Positions 36,561-55,653 of a stretch of DNA of 64,000 nt are shown here, piece by piece. The notes under the pieces were generated by a model. The model saw only the letters and a program-made list of their open reading frames with translations, made no database searches and was not told the origin of the DNA. Source of the DNA: Anaeromyces robustus (lineage: Eukaryota; Neocallimastigomycota; Neocallimastigomycetes; Neocallimastigales; Neocallimastigaceae); NCBI GenBank assembly GCA_002104895.1, contig MCFG01000006.1:277501-341500 (forward strand). Reading direction: 5' to 3'. The translations under genes and the position numbers were made by a program. Within the stretch, counting starts at the first letter, position 1. Each line of letters starts with the position of its first letter.

Positions 36561-38088
36561 ATGCAAGGTGAATATGAACTTAAAGGATATGTTTATCCTT
36601 ACTTTGCTAAAGTTTTAGAATTAGTTACCGGTAAAGATCCAGCTACATTCAAATTTGTTGTTGGTAAAACTCCACTCTCTACTTTCAAGGAAGTTGCTAT
36701 CTTATTCTGTTTATACTATATTGTTATCTATTTAATTCATGGTTTTATGAAGAATCGTAAACCATTCCAATTAAAATGGATTGCTTTTGTTCATAACTGT
36801 TTCCTTTGTATTATTTCTTTAGTTCTTTGTGTTTCTATGTTTGAATTTGTTCTTCAAATCATTTTCAAACATGGTCTCCTTAACGCTGTTTGTGCTCCAC
36901 AAGCTTACACTCAAAGACTTGAAGTTTTATACTACTGTAATTATTTAGTTAAATACTATGAATTCATCGATACCGTTTTCTTAGCTTTAAAGAAGAAGAA
37001 GTTAGGTAAATATCAAAAAGAAAAAAATAAAATAAAATAAAATAAAATAAAATAAAATAAAATATAATAGAATGAATTAAATTGGAATGATTTATGAGAA
37101 ATCTTTTAAATTATTTAATATATATTTGATACATTGATTTATTTATTATTTTAAAAGTATAAAAGTCAATAATTAATTCTTTTTTTTTTTTTTTTGTATA
37201 CAATAATACTTTTTTATAATATTTTAATTATAAAATATATATATATTTCTTATATAAAAAGATTTCCTTCATCTTTACCACCACGGTATGACTATGTTCA
37301 TTTGCTGGTGTCAACTTTACGGTCATGCTACTATTGTAAGTTTTTTTTCTATTATTATTTATTTATATAATATAATAATAATAATTATAATAATATATTA
37401 AAGTGATTTAAATAAATTTCATTAACAACCAAATTTTGTTTTTGTTTTTAACTCTTATAATTTATCATAAATATTAATTAATAATAAATATATTATAGAC
37501 CTGGGGTCCAGTTGCTATTAACTTATTCGTTCATGGTAAATATATATAAATTTATAATTATATAATCCATTAATAATCTTTTTAATATTTTAATATTTTT
37601 ATTTTTAAAAAAATATAAATTATTATGATAAATATTAATTATTATGTATATACTTTTTTTTTAATTAATTTTGAAAAAAAAAATAAAATAAAATAGTTAT
37701 TATGTATTACTACTATGCTCGTACCACTGTCATTAAGAAGAGAGTCTGGTGGAAGAAATACCTTACCACTCTTCAAATTGTTCAATTTGTTATTGATATC
37801 TTCTTTATTTATGGTGCTACCTACACCTACTTTGCTTTCAACTACTTCCCATCTCTTCCAAACTTTGGTAACTGTAACGGTGACCCAGTTATGGCTGTTA
37901 TTGGTTGTGCTGTTATTACTTCTTACCTCTTCTTATTCATTGACTTCTTCAAGAAGACTTACAAGGGTAAGAAATCTTCTCCAAAGGCTGCTAAGGATAT
38001 TAAGAAGGCTCTTTCTACTGGAAAGAGTACTGCTGTTAACGCTAAAAACAACCTTAAGAAGAGAGCTAAGTCCGAAAAGTTCAATTAA
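36561..38088 (+). CDS. ELO family very-long-chain fatty acid elongase, four exons
   Basis: Exons 36561-37005, 37262-37335, 37499-37535 and 37697-38088 give 315 residues. Exon 2 carries the catalytic histidine box FLHLYHHG (H152, H155, H156), preceded by LKKKKLD and followed by GPVAINLFVHVIMYYYY, the NxxVHxxMYxYY motif of ELO condensing enzymes. YYCNYLVKYYEFIDTVFLAL matches the conserved KxxExxDT motif. Seven hydrophobic stretches fit an ER multi-span protein. The tail is Lys-rich (ending KRAKSEKFN), compatible with an ER-retention-like dilysine pattern though not a strict KKxx. The enzyme joins malonyl-CoA to acyl-CoA in fatty acid elongation; sphingolipid or polyunsaturated substrate cannot be told. 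Codon use is more C/G-ending (AAG, TTC, GTC, CTC) than in neighbours, which suggests high expression. Exon 3 is only 37 nt. Confidence 0.93.
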
Positions 38089-39170
38089 AATTAATAAAAT
38101 AAAATTAATTTAATTTATAAATCACCTTAAAAAATATTAATATTTAAAATAGAAGAAATAAAAATAAAAATAAAAATAAAAATAAATTAAAATAAAATAA
38201 TAAAATAAAATAAAATAAAATAAAAAATAATAATATATATATATAAAGAATAAATCATAATTATATAATAATAATAAAAATAAAAATATAAGCTATTAAA
38301 ATTAAATTTTAAAAAAAAAAAAAAAAATTAAAAAAATTAATAAAAAAAAAATTTCCCAAAAAAAAAAAAATTAGAGAATAAGAAATGAAAGAAAAAAAAA
38401 AAATCACAAATACTTTAAAATAAGAAGGATATTTAAGAAAAAAGAAAATATAATATATTCTGTGGTATCAATGAAAGCATAATAGAAGAAGAAGAAGAAG
38501 AAGAAAAAGAAGAAAAAGAAGAAAAAAAAAAAGAAAATAAGCAAGGAATTAAATAATAATTACAATATTAAAAAAAAAAATCTTAGATATATATATATAT
38601 TTTATTAAAAAAAAAAAAACTTTTATTTATTATAAATTATAAATCAAATTTTAAAATAGAAATTAGATAAACAAAATAAATATTTCTTTATAAATAAAAA
38701 ATATATATGTATATAATGTATATATATATATATTTATATTATTTATATTATTTTATATTTGTTAGCCTTTATTTAATAATACCATATTAAAAAAAAATAA
38801 TAATAATAAATTATATAAATAAAAACAAACAGATAAAAATAAAATAAAATAATAATAATTATAAAAATATATAAATATATATATATATACAATAATAAAA
38901 AGATTTATACATATATATATTTTATAAATATATAAAATGAAATATTTTAATAATTATCAATTATTTAATATAATAATAAATAAAGATAAAAATAAAATAA
39001 AATAAAATAAAATATTAATAATAAAAATTAAATTATAATATTTATTATATAATAAAAATATAATAAAGTAAAAAATAAAATAAAAAAATAAAATAAAAAA
39101 TAAAAATTAATATTTTTATAGATATATATAAATATAAATTTTGAAAGATTAAAAAAAAAAAGAAGGTATA

Positions 39171-39204
<34 letters not shown>

Positions 39205-40420
39205 GGGACTCGATCGATTTTTTTTTTTTTTTATATTAAAATTAATTATAAAAAAAGTGACTTTGATCTTTTTATTTTATTTTAATTTATGATAAAATCA
39301 AATTAGACCAACCAATGAGAGAATGAGTAGTAGTAGTAGTAGTAGTAATTTTATAATAATAATAATAATTTTTTTTTTTTTTTGAAATTTTATATATATA
39401 TATATAAATGTCAACGACAATTCTCAAAAAATTTATATATTTATATTACTAAATCAAATAAAAAAAAAAAAAAAAGATAAATGAATGGATTATATACAAT
39501 AAATGAAAAAAGGTACTACAAAATAAAATAATGAAAAAATAACGAAACAAAAAAAACAAACAAAAAAAAAGTTTTATTATTATATATCTCCAATTCATTA
39601 CCATCAAAATCTTTTATAATATTATTACTCTTATTAATCTTATTTTAATAATTATTATCATTTTAGTAGTAGTATTAGTAGTATATCATTAGTTGTATCA
39701 ATGATTTTTATTATTATTAATTATTTTATTTTAATTTTTATTTTTTATTTTTTTTTTTATTTTTTTTTTAATTTTAATTTTAATTTTATTAATTAAATTA
39801 TTATTAGTATTATTTAATATTTTATTATATATAATAATATATATAATATTTCTGTTTTCTTTTTTTTCTTTTATCTTTTTTCTTTTTTTTCCTTTTTCTT
39901 TCTTGCTTTTCTTTTTTCTTTTTTCTTTTTTCTTTTTTTCTTTTTTCTTTATATAATATATTATAAAACTTATAAAAATTATTATAATTCTATTATTTTT
40001 ATTCTTATTCTTATTATATTATATTATATTATTTTTTATTTTTTTTTTTATTTTTTTATTTTTTTATTTTTTTTATTTTTATTATTTTTATTATTTTTTT
40101 TTAATATATCATAAATTAAATAATTGTTAATAAATTATATATTAAATACTTAAATTCCAAAACGATTCTTTTTTTTTTTTTTTACTTTAAATATAAGTTT
40201 ATTATTAATTAATTAATTATTAATTATTTTATTTTTATTTTTTATTTTTATTTTTATTATAATTATTTTTTTATATAAAAAAAAATATTGTTAATATTAT
40301 TATTATATTTTTTTTTGCTATAATTATATATTATTTATGTTTTTATTAATTTTATGTTAATTGATTTTTTTTTATTTTTTTTTATTTTTTATTTTTTTTT
40401 GTAAATTACTTTTATTGTTT

Positions 40421-40453
<33 letters not shown>

Positions 40454-41162
40454 TTAATAATAATAATAAAAAAAATTCCTCTTTTTTTTTTTTTTTTTTT
40501 TGTTTATGTTATTGCTTTTTTTTTTTTGTATTTGATTCTGTTCTTTTTTTTTTTTTTTTTTTTTATGTATTATTATTTATTATTTTATTTCGATTAAATT
40601 ATTTAATTTATTTATTTATTATTATTATTATTTATTTATTTATCTTTTGTTGGATGTTGAGAGGATTAAAATTATGAGGAGCGACTGACGGTCTATAATT
40701 TATATAAATTTATAAAAATAAAAAAATTTTTTTTTTTTTTTAAAAAATAAGAAATAAAAATTAAAATAAATAAATAAAAATAAAAATTAAATAAATAATA
40801 AAATAAAATAAAAAATTTTTAAAATAAAAAATTTCGATAGAGAGAAAGAAAGAAAAAAAAATATATTTTTTTTTTTTTGTAGATAGTAAAATATTAAAAT
40901 TTTTTTTTTTTTTGTTTAGATAGTAAAAATGTTTTTTTTTTTTAAGAAAAAAAAAAAAAAAAGAATAAATAAATAAATAAATAAATAATAATATAATAAT
41001 ATATATATATATATATAGAAAAAAAAATTATATATTAGTATTAATATATTATTATTAATTAATTAATTATAAATTATTATAAATTATTATAAATATTATA
41101 AATATTTATAAAAAAAAAATAATAAAATAAATAAAAAAAAAAAAAATTATAATTTATATATT
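38089..41162. repeat. 3-kb convergent spacer with strong strand asymmetry
   Basis: Lies between the 3' ends of ELO (+) and SEC23 (-). The plus strand is A-rich up to about 39160, T-rich from about 39720 to 40590, then A-rich again. It includes GAAGAA repeats (38480-38530), an ATT array (39174-39201), TTTTTTC runs near 39870-39950, a CCAAT at 39312-39316 and a short G/C-containing patch at 40648-40697. The 40361-40597 frame is poly-T translation. No gene seen. Confidence 0.7.
40648..40697. other. unexplained G/C-containing island
   Basis: The words TTGGATGTTGAGAGG, ATGAGGAGCGACTGACGG and TCTATAATT sit in several hundred bases of almost pure A/T. It includes CTGA and ATGAGGA, near but not equal to C/D-box snoRNA boxes, and the spacing is wrong for one. 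It lies beyond the SEC23 3' end. Function unknown. Confidence 0.3.
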
Positions 41163-45822
<4,660 letters not shown>

Positions 45823-48522
45823 TTATATTAATTATTCTTTATGCTTCAAATATAGATATTTATGATTTATTTGATGAATTTTCCTGTTATTTATATTAAA
45901 TATAAAAAATTATATAAATTAAAAAAGAAAATAAAATATAAAATAAAATAAAATAAAAAAATTAAATATATATATTATATTTTAAAAAGATTAATAAATA
46001 AAAATATTTTTATGTATATATATATAGTTTATTTATTTATTAATTTATATATACATATAATAATTGTAATTTATAATTTTTATACAAAAACAAAATATTT
46101 TAAAATATTTATATACTGTTATGAAATCTTATTAATTACCTATCCTCTCTATAATGATAAATAAAAACAACAATTTATTAATTTTTATATAAATTATCTT
46201 AATTAAAGTCCTTTCTAAATAACTAAAATAAAGAAAAAAATATATAATTATTATTTTATTAATATTAATTTAAAAATATAAAAAAAAAATTTTTTTTATT
46301 TCTATTATTTATAATATTTTATTATTTTCAGATTATTTCTAAACATTAATTAAATATACATTTATTATTATTTAATACATTAATGTAATGTATTTAATAA
46401 AAGTATTTAATGTATATATTTTTTTATTATATTAATTATACTATATTATATACTATACTATATATATTATATATAAATATTTAAATTGATTTTTATATTT
46501 TTTATTTAATTAAAAAAATTATTTTATTTTATTTAAAATAAGATGACTATGACTATAGAAAATAAAATTAAAAAATAAAAAAAAAACTAAAAGAAAATGT
46601 TTTTTAGGTCTACCTACCAATAAATAATAATAATAATAATAATAAAAATAAAAATAAAAAAGAAATAAAATAATAAAAAAAAGATGAATTTAATAGTTAT
46701 TTATGTATAGACAAAAAAAAAATACTTTATAAAATAATTATTATAATTAAATTTTTATAAATCATATAAAATAAAATGAAAAAATAAAATAAAATAAAAT
46801 GAAATAAAATAAAATAAAATAAAATAAAATTAAATAAAATTAAATAAAAAAAAATGGATAAAATATGTCAAATTTTTCATTTTGTGTTTTTAAAAATATA
46901 ATTTTAAACAATAAAATAAAACTTTTACGGAATTATAATTTTTAATATAAAATTTTGTCATAAAAAAAAGGAAAAAGATTTTCCTATATAAAGTAGAAAA
47001 AAAAATTATATATCATTACAATTTTACTTTGGATGTATTATATTTTTTAAAGATTGACTTATAATAAAGTCTGAAAATATCGAAAATTTGAAAAATTTCA
47101 AATAATAAAAAGTTTGTTTTAACCTTTATATTCCATTTATAATATATTTTAATGTTATTATTATATATTATTAATATCTTTAATAATTAAATAATATAAA
47201 AAAATTACAGAATAAAAATTATAGAAAAAAAATTATTTTTTATAAAAAGTATTTTAAATATATATATTTTTTTTATTATATTCTGAATTTTGATGATATG
47301 TATATTTTTATATATACCAAGTAAATTGAAGTAAATCTTGAAGTTACTTGATTTAATTTAATTATTTTTATTTTATTTAATAGTAAAAATGTTCCCTTTA
47401 ATTTTTTTTTATCGAGTTAAAAAAAAATTGTAAAATATTAAATTAATCCTCTTTTTTATATCTTTGTACAGGGTTAAATATTAGCAAAAAAAGAAAAAAT
47501 TTTTTTTATTTATTATAATTTTATTCTTTGAAATTTATTTATTAGCTTTATTATTTGAAAATAAGTAAAATACATTAATACACTAATAGTATGAGCAAGT
47601 AAAACATATTAAAATATAATTATTTTTTTTTCTATATATCTTTGGAAAAAAAAAATCTTTAAAATAAAATGAATCTTAAAAAATGATTATTTTTTTAAAG
47701 ATTTTTTTTTTTTTAATAAAATCATTAAACAAAAGTTAATGTCTTTTATATATATATATATTATTGATAATATATTTAAAATAAAAAGTAATTACTATTC
47801 TTATTATATATTTGTTAACTACCAATAATAATAATAATAATAGTAATAGTAATAATAATAAAAAGTTTTTTTTTCTATTAAAAATTATAATAATGATTAA
47901 TAATGATTAAAGTTTTCGTTATATAATTTTAAATATAATATTCCATCAATAGTAGCCTTCTAAATATATAAAATGAAAAAGATTTAATTTTTATTTTTAT
48001 CCACATACCCTAAACTTTAATAAGTAAAAAATTATTAATATAATGAAATATTAAATTAAATTTTTTTTTTTTCTTTTTATTATTTCTTAAATAAAAATTA
48101 ATTATAATCACTTTGCCATAATTAATCTTAATTTTATAATATAATAATTCGATAATTTTTTTTTTCATTTTATTTTATTATATATATATATTTATATTTT
48201 CAACAAATCGTATTTTTATTTTCTAATTTTTAAAATATTATTATTCGTTCTTTCTTTTTTTTCTTTTTTTTTTTTAAAAAAAAAACAAAAATTTTATTTT
48301 TCAATATTTTTCTTTTATTTAATTTTTTAATACAATTTTTTTTTTTTACTATTCGTTGATTCTGTAAATTAATAATAATAATAATAATCAAATTAAAACT
48401 GGAAATCATAATAAAAAAAAAAGAATTAAATATTTTAAATTTTAAGGATTAATAATAAATATAATAATTATAATATAAAGATAAAGGGAAAAATATTTAA
48501 AAATAAAAATAAAAAATAAAAG
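45823..48522. other. 2.7-kb divergent AT-rich spacer
   Basis: Upstream of both SEC23 (-) and the CIMIP2 gene (+). Holds an AAAAT array at about 46770-46850, poly(A)/poly(T) runs and short words such as TTACCTATCCTCTCTATAATG (about 46136) and GTCTACCTACC (about 46608) that break the A/T pattern. No open frame of believable composition was found. The last 60 bases before 48523 are A-rich, as in other leaders here. Confidence 0.65.
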
Positions 48523-50390
<1,868 letters not shown>

Positions 50391-53300
50391 AAAAAATTCT
50401 TACAATTATAATAATTAAATATAAAGCATAAAACATACACAATAGTATTATCATTACATTCATTCAAAAATTTTTTAATAAATATATATATATATATATA
50501 CAATAAAAATATTTACTAATTTTTTAATTATCTTTTATATAATCATTTTTTTTTATTATTGTTTTAATTATCACAAAATTTATTATCAATTGTTAAAAAC
50601 TATTTCTAATAATAATAAAAATAATAATAAAATATTAATAACATAATAATTAAAAAAAAAATTGATATATCTTTTTTTTTTGACATTTTTTTTTTGTATC
50701 AATATTAATAATATTCCTTTCTTAAAATTGTTTCCTTTTACAGAACTCACTATTAAAATTTTTTCTTTTTATAATAAAAATTAATATTTTTATATTTTAT
50801 TTTATTTGTAATAAAACTTTTCTTGTTAACTTTGGCTCCAACATTCCTAAAACTACTTGGTAATATTAAAAAAGAATCCTTTTTTTTTTTTTTTATTATT
50901 TAATTAATGTTATTTAACTATTATTATAATTATTATTTATTTAATTTTTATATTTAATATTAAATATTTTATAATTAATATTTTATATATTTATTATTTA
51001 AATAATAATAATAATAATAATAATTTATTATATTATATTATATTATATTATATTAAATAGAATTAATTTTAATAGAATAAATTAAAATAATATTTTTTAA
51101 TTAATTAAAAAAAAATTAAAATATTCCATTTTTATTATTATTCATTATTTATTATTTATTATTTATTATCATTAACCTTTAATAATAATATTAATTAGGT
51201 ATTATTCTACTATTTTTATTTTCTCTTATACACTTTTTATCTTTTATATATAGCTTTTATTTCTATATTTCAGTATTTCAATATTTCAATATCAGAAAAT
51301 AATTCTTTTTCTTTCTTTTTTTTTATTCTTTTCTTTTATTTATTTTTCTATACTGTTTTTTTTTTTTTTTGTTTAATCTCATATTTTACTTTATATTTGT
51401 TTGTATAACAAAGAAATTAATTAAAAAATTTTTTATGAATTAACCGTTTATTTTTTATCATTATTTACTACAGTATTATTTATTTATTCATTTATTTTAT
51501 TAATTTTTTTATTTATTTATTAATTATTTATTCATTTATTTATTCGGTCATTTTATTTTTATTTTTTGGTATTTTTGTACTTATTAAGTTTGTATTTATT
51601 TATTTTGTACTAACTAAAATCTTTTTATTATTCATGGTTTTTTTATTATTTATTTAACAATATATTGTAATTAATAAATAATTTATGATAGTGTAAAAAC
51701 AGAATTAATTGATAATATATATTATTATATATTATTATATATAATATTCTTTTATTGACAATTTTTTTTTATTTAATGATTTATAAATATTAAATGAATA
51801 AATAATTATAATATTAAATAAATTGTCACCAATATTCTATTTTATTTATTTAATTTAAAAAAATATAATTAAAAATAAATTAAAATTAATATAAAAAATT
51901 AAAAATATAAAAAAATTTTTTATAAAATAAAATATTAAATAAAATAAATTAAAATATAACTAAAAATATATAAAAATATATGTATTATATATTGCACATA
52001 ATAGATTAAATAATATATTTAAATATAATAGAATAATTTATAAACATTATATTCAATTGTACTCATGGTTTCCTTATAAGGTAATGGTCTATCTAACAAA
52101 GAAAAAAAAATTTTTTTTAATTTTTCTTATGTGGCACCCTTAGTTTCCAATAATTAATTAATTTCACCATTTCATTTAATAATAATAATTAATAATAATA
52201 ATAATAGAATAATAGATAATTAATAATAGATAATTAATAATAATTAATAATAATAGATAATAAATTATAAGAGTTTGATATATAAAATGGAAGCAACATT
52301 TTTACCACTGAATTTATTTCAATTAAGTAAGTATAGTAATACATAACAATTACAAAAAAATAAAAAATAAACCATGTTACATCAAAAGATATGGTTAAAA
52401 TAATGGGAAAATATTATAATTTTATTTGTATTTATATCGATTTTGACGATTATTTTCCTTCATTTCTTATTATACTATTAATGATAATATATGAATATTT
52501 AATATTTTTTTCTTGCATTTATTCTTTTCTTTTTATAACCATACTTTTTTTTCTTTTTCTTTGATGTTAGAATGTTTTAAAATCTGTTAGAATACTAATA
52601 ATAAAAATACTAATTATAATATAATTATAATTATTAATTATTTTATAAAAAAAAAACTTTTTTTTACTTTATAACTTACTTATTAAGCCATTATTTTATT
52701 ATTATTATTATTATTTTTTGTTATGACAATTATGGTAAATTTTGAATAAAAAAAAAAAAACTCAATTTTTAAGCACAAAAATAAAAATTAAAATTAAATG
52801 AATAAATAAATAATAAGTAAATAAATAAATAAAAATAAACAATCACAATGCTCTTTTATAAAATAAATAAAATAAATAATTTAATAAGAGAAAAACCATA
52901 TATATTAATATATTATAATATATAATGAATATATAATGAATATATAAATTATGTACTACATATTTATATGAATTTTATTATTGTTTTTTATTATTATGAA
53001 ATCTTTTTTAGGTGATGTGATAACACTTAATATATTCTAATATATTAGAATATACTATTTTATATATTATTTATCATAATAATATATCATATTATATATT
53101 ATATAATATAATAGATTAAATTTCTAATTATATTATAATATATTTTATAAATTAAAAGTTTTGAATTTAAATTTATATTATATTTTTATTCATTAATATA
53201 AAAATTGCCGTCATTGGTCAGAATGTAGAAAATCTTTTATATTTTGTAAAAACTCAAAAAATTAGAATAATAAAATAATATAAAAATATAAAATTTTATT

Positions 53301-53751
53301 TCTTTTTTCTTTTTTCTTTTTTTTTTACTTTCTTTTTTTTTATTTTATTTCAAAAATTATAATAATAAAAAAAAATTATAAAGGATTTATATATAATTAA
53401 TTAAATTATATTAAATATAATTTAAATATATATATATAATACCATATTAAAAAAAATAACTACTTTTTTTTTTTCCCTTTGTAAATAACAATATTTATAT
53501 AAAAAAAAATATAAAAATAAAATATACATATATATTATAGATAAAAAAATCAGTAATCAAAATCAAATTTAAATATATATATATATAAAAAAATAAAAAT
53601 ATAATAATAATAATTCAATTTAATCAATCAATCAATAAAATAATATAAAATAATATAATATAATAAAATACAATACTATACAAAATAAAATAGAATAAAA
53701 AAAAATAAATATATAAAAATAATTTTATTATAATAAATATATATATATAAA
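50391..53751. other. 3.4-kb AT-rich spacer upstream of CotH protein 1
   Basis: Mostly A/T runs. Non-simple words are ACTTTGGCTCCAACATTCC (about 50830), ATGTGGCACCCTTAGTTTCC (about 52129) and a short start-like piece at 52287 (MEATFLPLNLFQL followed by GTAAGT). An ATTGG core lies at 53213-53217. None of these forms a gene I can support; some may be remnants of old coding DNA. Confidence 0.55.
53213..53217 (-). promoter_or_regulatory. possible CCAAT box
   Basis: ATTGG within GCCGTCATTGGTCAGAATG, a rare non-A/T island about 535 bp before the ATG of CotH protein 1. The island rather than the pentamer makes it notable. Confidence 0.25.
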
Positions 53752-55653
53752 ATGTTAAAGTCATTATTATTATTTATAACACTTTTTATAAGTGTTGCAT
53801 ACAGTAGATCAGTTACATTTAAAATACTTGCTTTTGGTACAAAAGTACAACTTGAAATTATTGGATATAAAAAATATAATTTAAAACAAGCAGTTGCAGG
53901 AGATCCATTATATAGTGGTAAAATAAATAGTCTTCCAGACACTGATTTTGAATATACTTATTATGTTGATGGTGTTAAAGAAAACTTTAATCGTGTTTGT
54001 AAATCAGGTGTTACAACCACTTTAAATGAATTCTTTGGAAGAGAAGAAACTCTTAAACCACTTGAAACTTTCAATTATCCAGATAATCATTGGAATAGAA
54101 GTATTGGAAAAACTACAGTTTTCGATGATTCTTATATTCCAACCGTTCATTTTTACGGTACTGAAACTGAAAAGTTCTTCCATAATCCAACTTCTACTAC
54201 TACAAAATTAGAAAGAGTTACTTTTTACTTTAAAGATTCAAAAAAATCTTTCAGTAAAGTACCAGTTACCGCTAAAAATAAGGATTTCGATAAGTTCCAA
54301 ATTAAAATGAAACTTAGTAAAACTGCTAATGTTAAAGGAAGATATTTATTAAAATTCCGTAATGGTAGTGAAGATCCAACTAATCTTCGTCAAACTATTT
54401 ATGGTAATATTATTGATTCTCTTGGTATGCCAAGTATTCATTCTATTATGGTTCGTGTTTACTATAATGGTAAACCAGCTGGTTTCTATACTATGCAAGA
54501 AGAAGCTATCAGTGAATCCTTTATTAGAACTGAATTCTATGGTAATCCAGAAACTGAAACTATTGATCCACCAGAACCAATTGGTGATACATTTGATTGT
54601 TCTACTGGTGCTGATTTCGAATACAAACCATTAAATATGTCTTACTATGATCCAATTGCTCTTAAGATTGGTAAAGATAAAAGTAAATTAATTGCTTTTA
54701 CTCAAGCTCTTGATCAATTAAATACTAGTAATGAAGCTGAATTAGAAGAATTTGAAAAAAAATGGTTTGATATTGAAACTTTCCATAAAGCTATGGCTAT
54801 GGAATATTTAACTGGTGATTGGGATGGTTATTGGTATTTCACTAGTAATTTCGCTTTCTATGAAGATCCAAAACAATCTACCGATAGTACTTATAAATTC
54901 TATTTCATTACTCAAGATCATGATGAAACTTTTGGTGTTGGTCTTACTGATGTTACTAATACAGTTGGTTATGAATTCCCAAAAGTATCTTACACTACTA
55001 TGCTTAATCAAATTTGGCATAAAGATCCATTTGATGCTGAACATCGTACTTTAGTAGATAAATTTATTGCTTCCACTCCAGCTCTTCAAAAACGTTTCCA
55101 AGATACTCTTATTTCTATTGTTCAAAATATTTTCAACCCAGTTGCTTTTAAAAGAGTTGTTAATTCTTATTATGAACGTTATTTACCAGAAGTTGAATGG
55201 GATTATTCCTTCCAACGTCCATACAAATATAAGAGAGGACAAAATCCAAATTGGGGTTATGATGATTTCTTAAAGGCTTTTGATAGTCCACTTACTGGTC
55301 TTCAATGGGGTCTTTATGAATGGGTTAGTCTTAGAGCTGAAGCTATTAAGAATGAATTTTGTATTACATGGGAAGGTGATGAAAATCCACCAGATGAATC
55401 TTGTGTTCCATATGAAATTCCAGAACCAACTACTACCACAACTACTACTACTACTACCACTACTACTACTGTTGAAGTTCCAACTACTACTATTGAATTA
55501 GAACCAACTAATGTTCCAACTACTAAATCTATTCCAACTCAACGTCATAGATTTGCTGAATGGTTTAAAAATAAAAAACCAAGTGATTTTACTGTAAAAA
55601 CTAAAAGATCTAAAAGATCTACTTTACATCCACCAGAAAAAAGTAGATTTTAA
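53752..55653 (+). CDS. secreted CotH-domain protein 1, single exon
   Basis: An uninterrupted 633-codon frame. Residues 1-18 are a clear signal peptide (MLKSLLLFITLFISVAYS). Next is a beta-rich N-terminal part starting SVTFKILAFGTKVQLEIIG, then the CotH kinase-like domain: LKFRNGSEDPTNLRQTIYGN, DSLGMPSIHSIMVRVYYNG, AGFYTMQEEA, GDWDGYW near residue 356, and QDHDETFG near 388, where Asp residues of bacterial CotH bind metal/ATP. A Thr run (about 558-573), likely O-glycosylated, leads to a basic tail with RSKR near 617, a Kex2-type cleavage pattern. There is no GPI signal, membrane anchor or fungal dockerin. Bacterial CotH phosphorylates spore coat proteins; Mucorales CotH3 are surface invasins; the role in gut fungi is unknown. 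It is a paralogue of the gene at 60170-62911, from which it differs in having no introns. Confidence 0.9.
   Translation: MLKSLLLFITLFISVAYSRSVTFKILAFGTKVQLEIIGYKKYNLKQAVAGDPLYSGKINSLPDTDFEYTYYVDGVKENFNRVCKSGVTTTLNEFFGREETLKPLETFNYPDNHWNRSIGKTTVFDDSYIPTVHFYGTETEKFFHNPTSTTTKLERVTFYFKDSKKSFSKVPVTAKNKDFDKFQIKMKLSKTANVKGRYLLKFRNGSEDPTNLRQTIYGNIIDSLGMPSIHSIMVRVYYNGKPAGFYTMQEEAISESFIRTEFYGNPETETIDPPEPIGDTFDCSTGADFEYKPLNMSYYDPIALKIGKDKSKLIAFTQALDQLNTSNEAELEEFEKKWFDIETFHKAMAMEYLTGDWDGYWYFTSNFAFYEDPKQSTDSTYKFYFITQDHDETFGVGLTDVTNTVGYEFPKVSYTTMLNQIWHKDPFDAEHRTLVDKFIASTPALQKRFQDTLISIVQNIFNPVAFKRVVNSYYERYLPEVEWDYSFQRPYKYKRGQNPNWGYDDFLKAFDSPLTGLQWGLYEWVSLRAEAIKNEFCITWEGDENPPDESCVPYEIPEPTTTTTTTTTTTTTTVEVPTTTIELEPTNVPTTKSIPTQRHRFAEWFKNKKPSDFTVKTKRSKRSTLHPPEKSRF

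Noticed and set aside
39312-39316. CCAAT promoter element
   Set aside because: It lies between two converging 3' ends, not upstream of any gene.
40361-40597. 78-codon plus-strand frame
   Set aside because: Poly-T and ATT translation (poly-Phe, poly-Ile); no start context or motif.
40648-40697. C/D-box snoRNA
   Set aside because: ATGAGGA and CTGA lie only about five bases apart and there is no terminal stem; the island is kept as unexplained instead.
54026-55501. Several short frames inside CotH protein 1 on both strands
   Set aside because: Shadows of the 633-codon gene in other frames, without family motifs.
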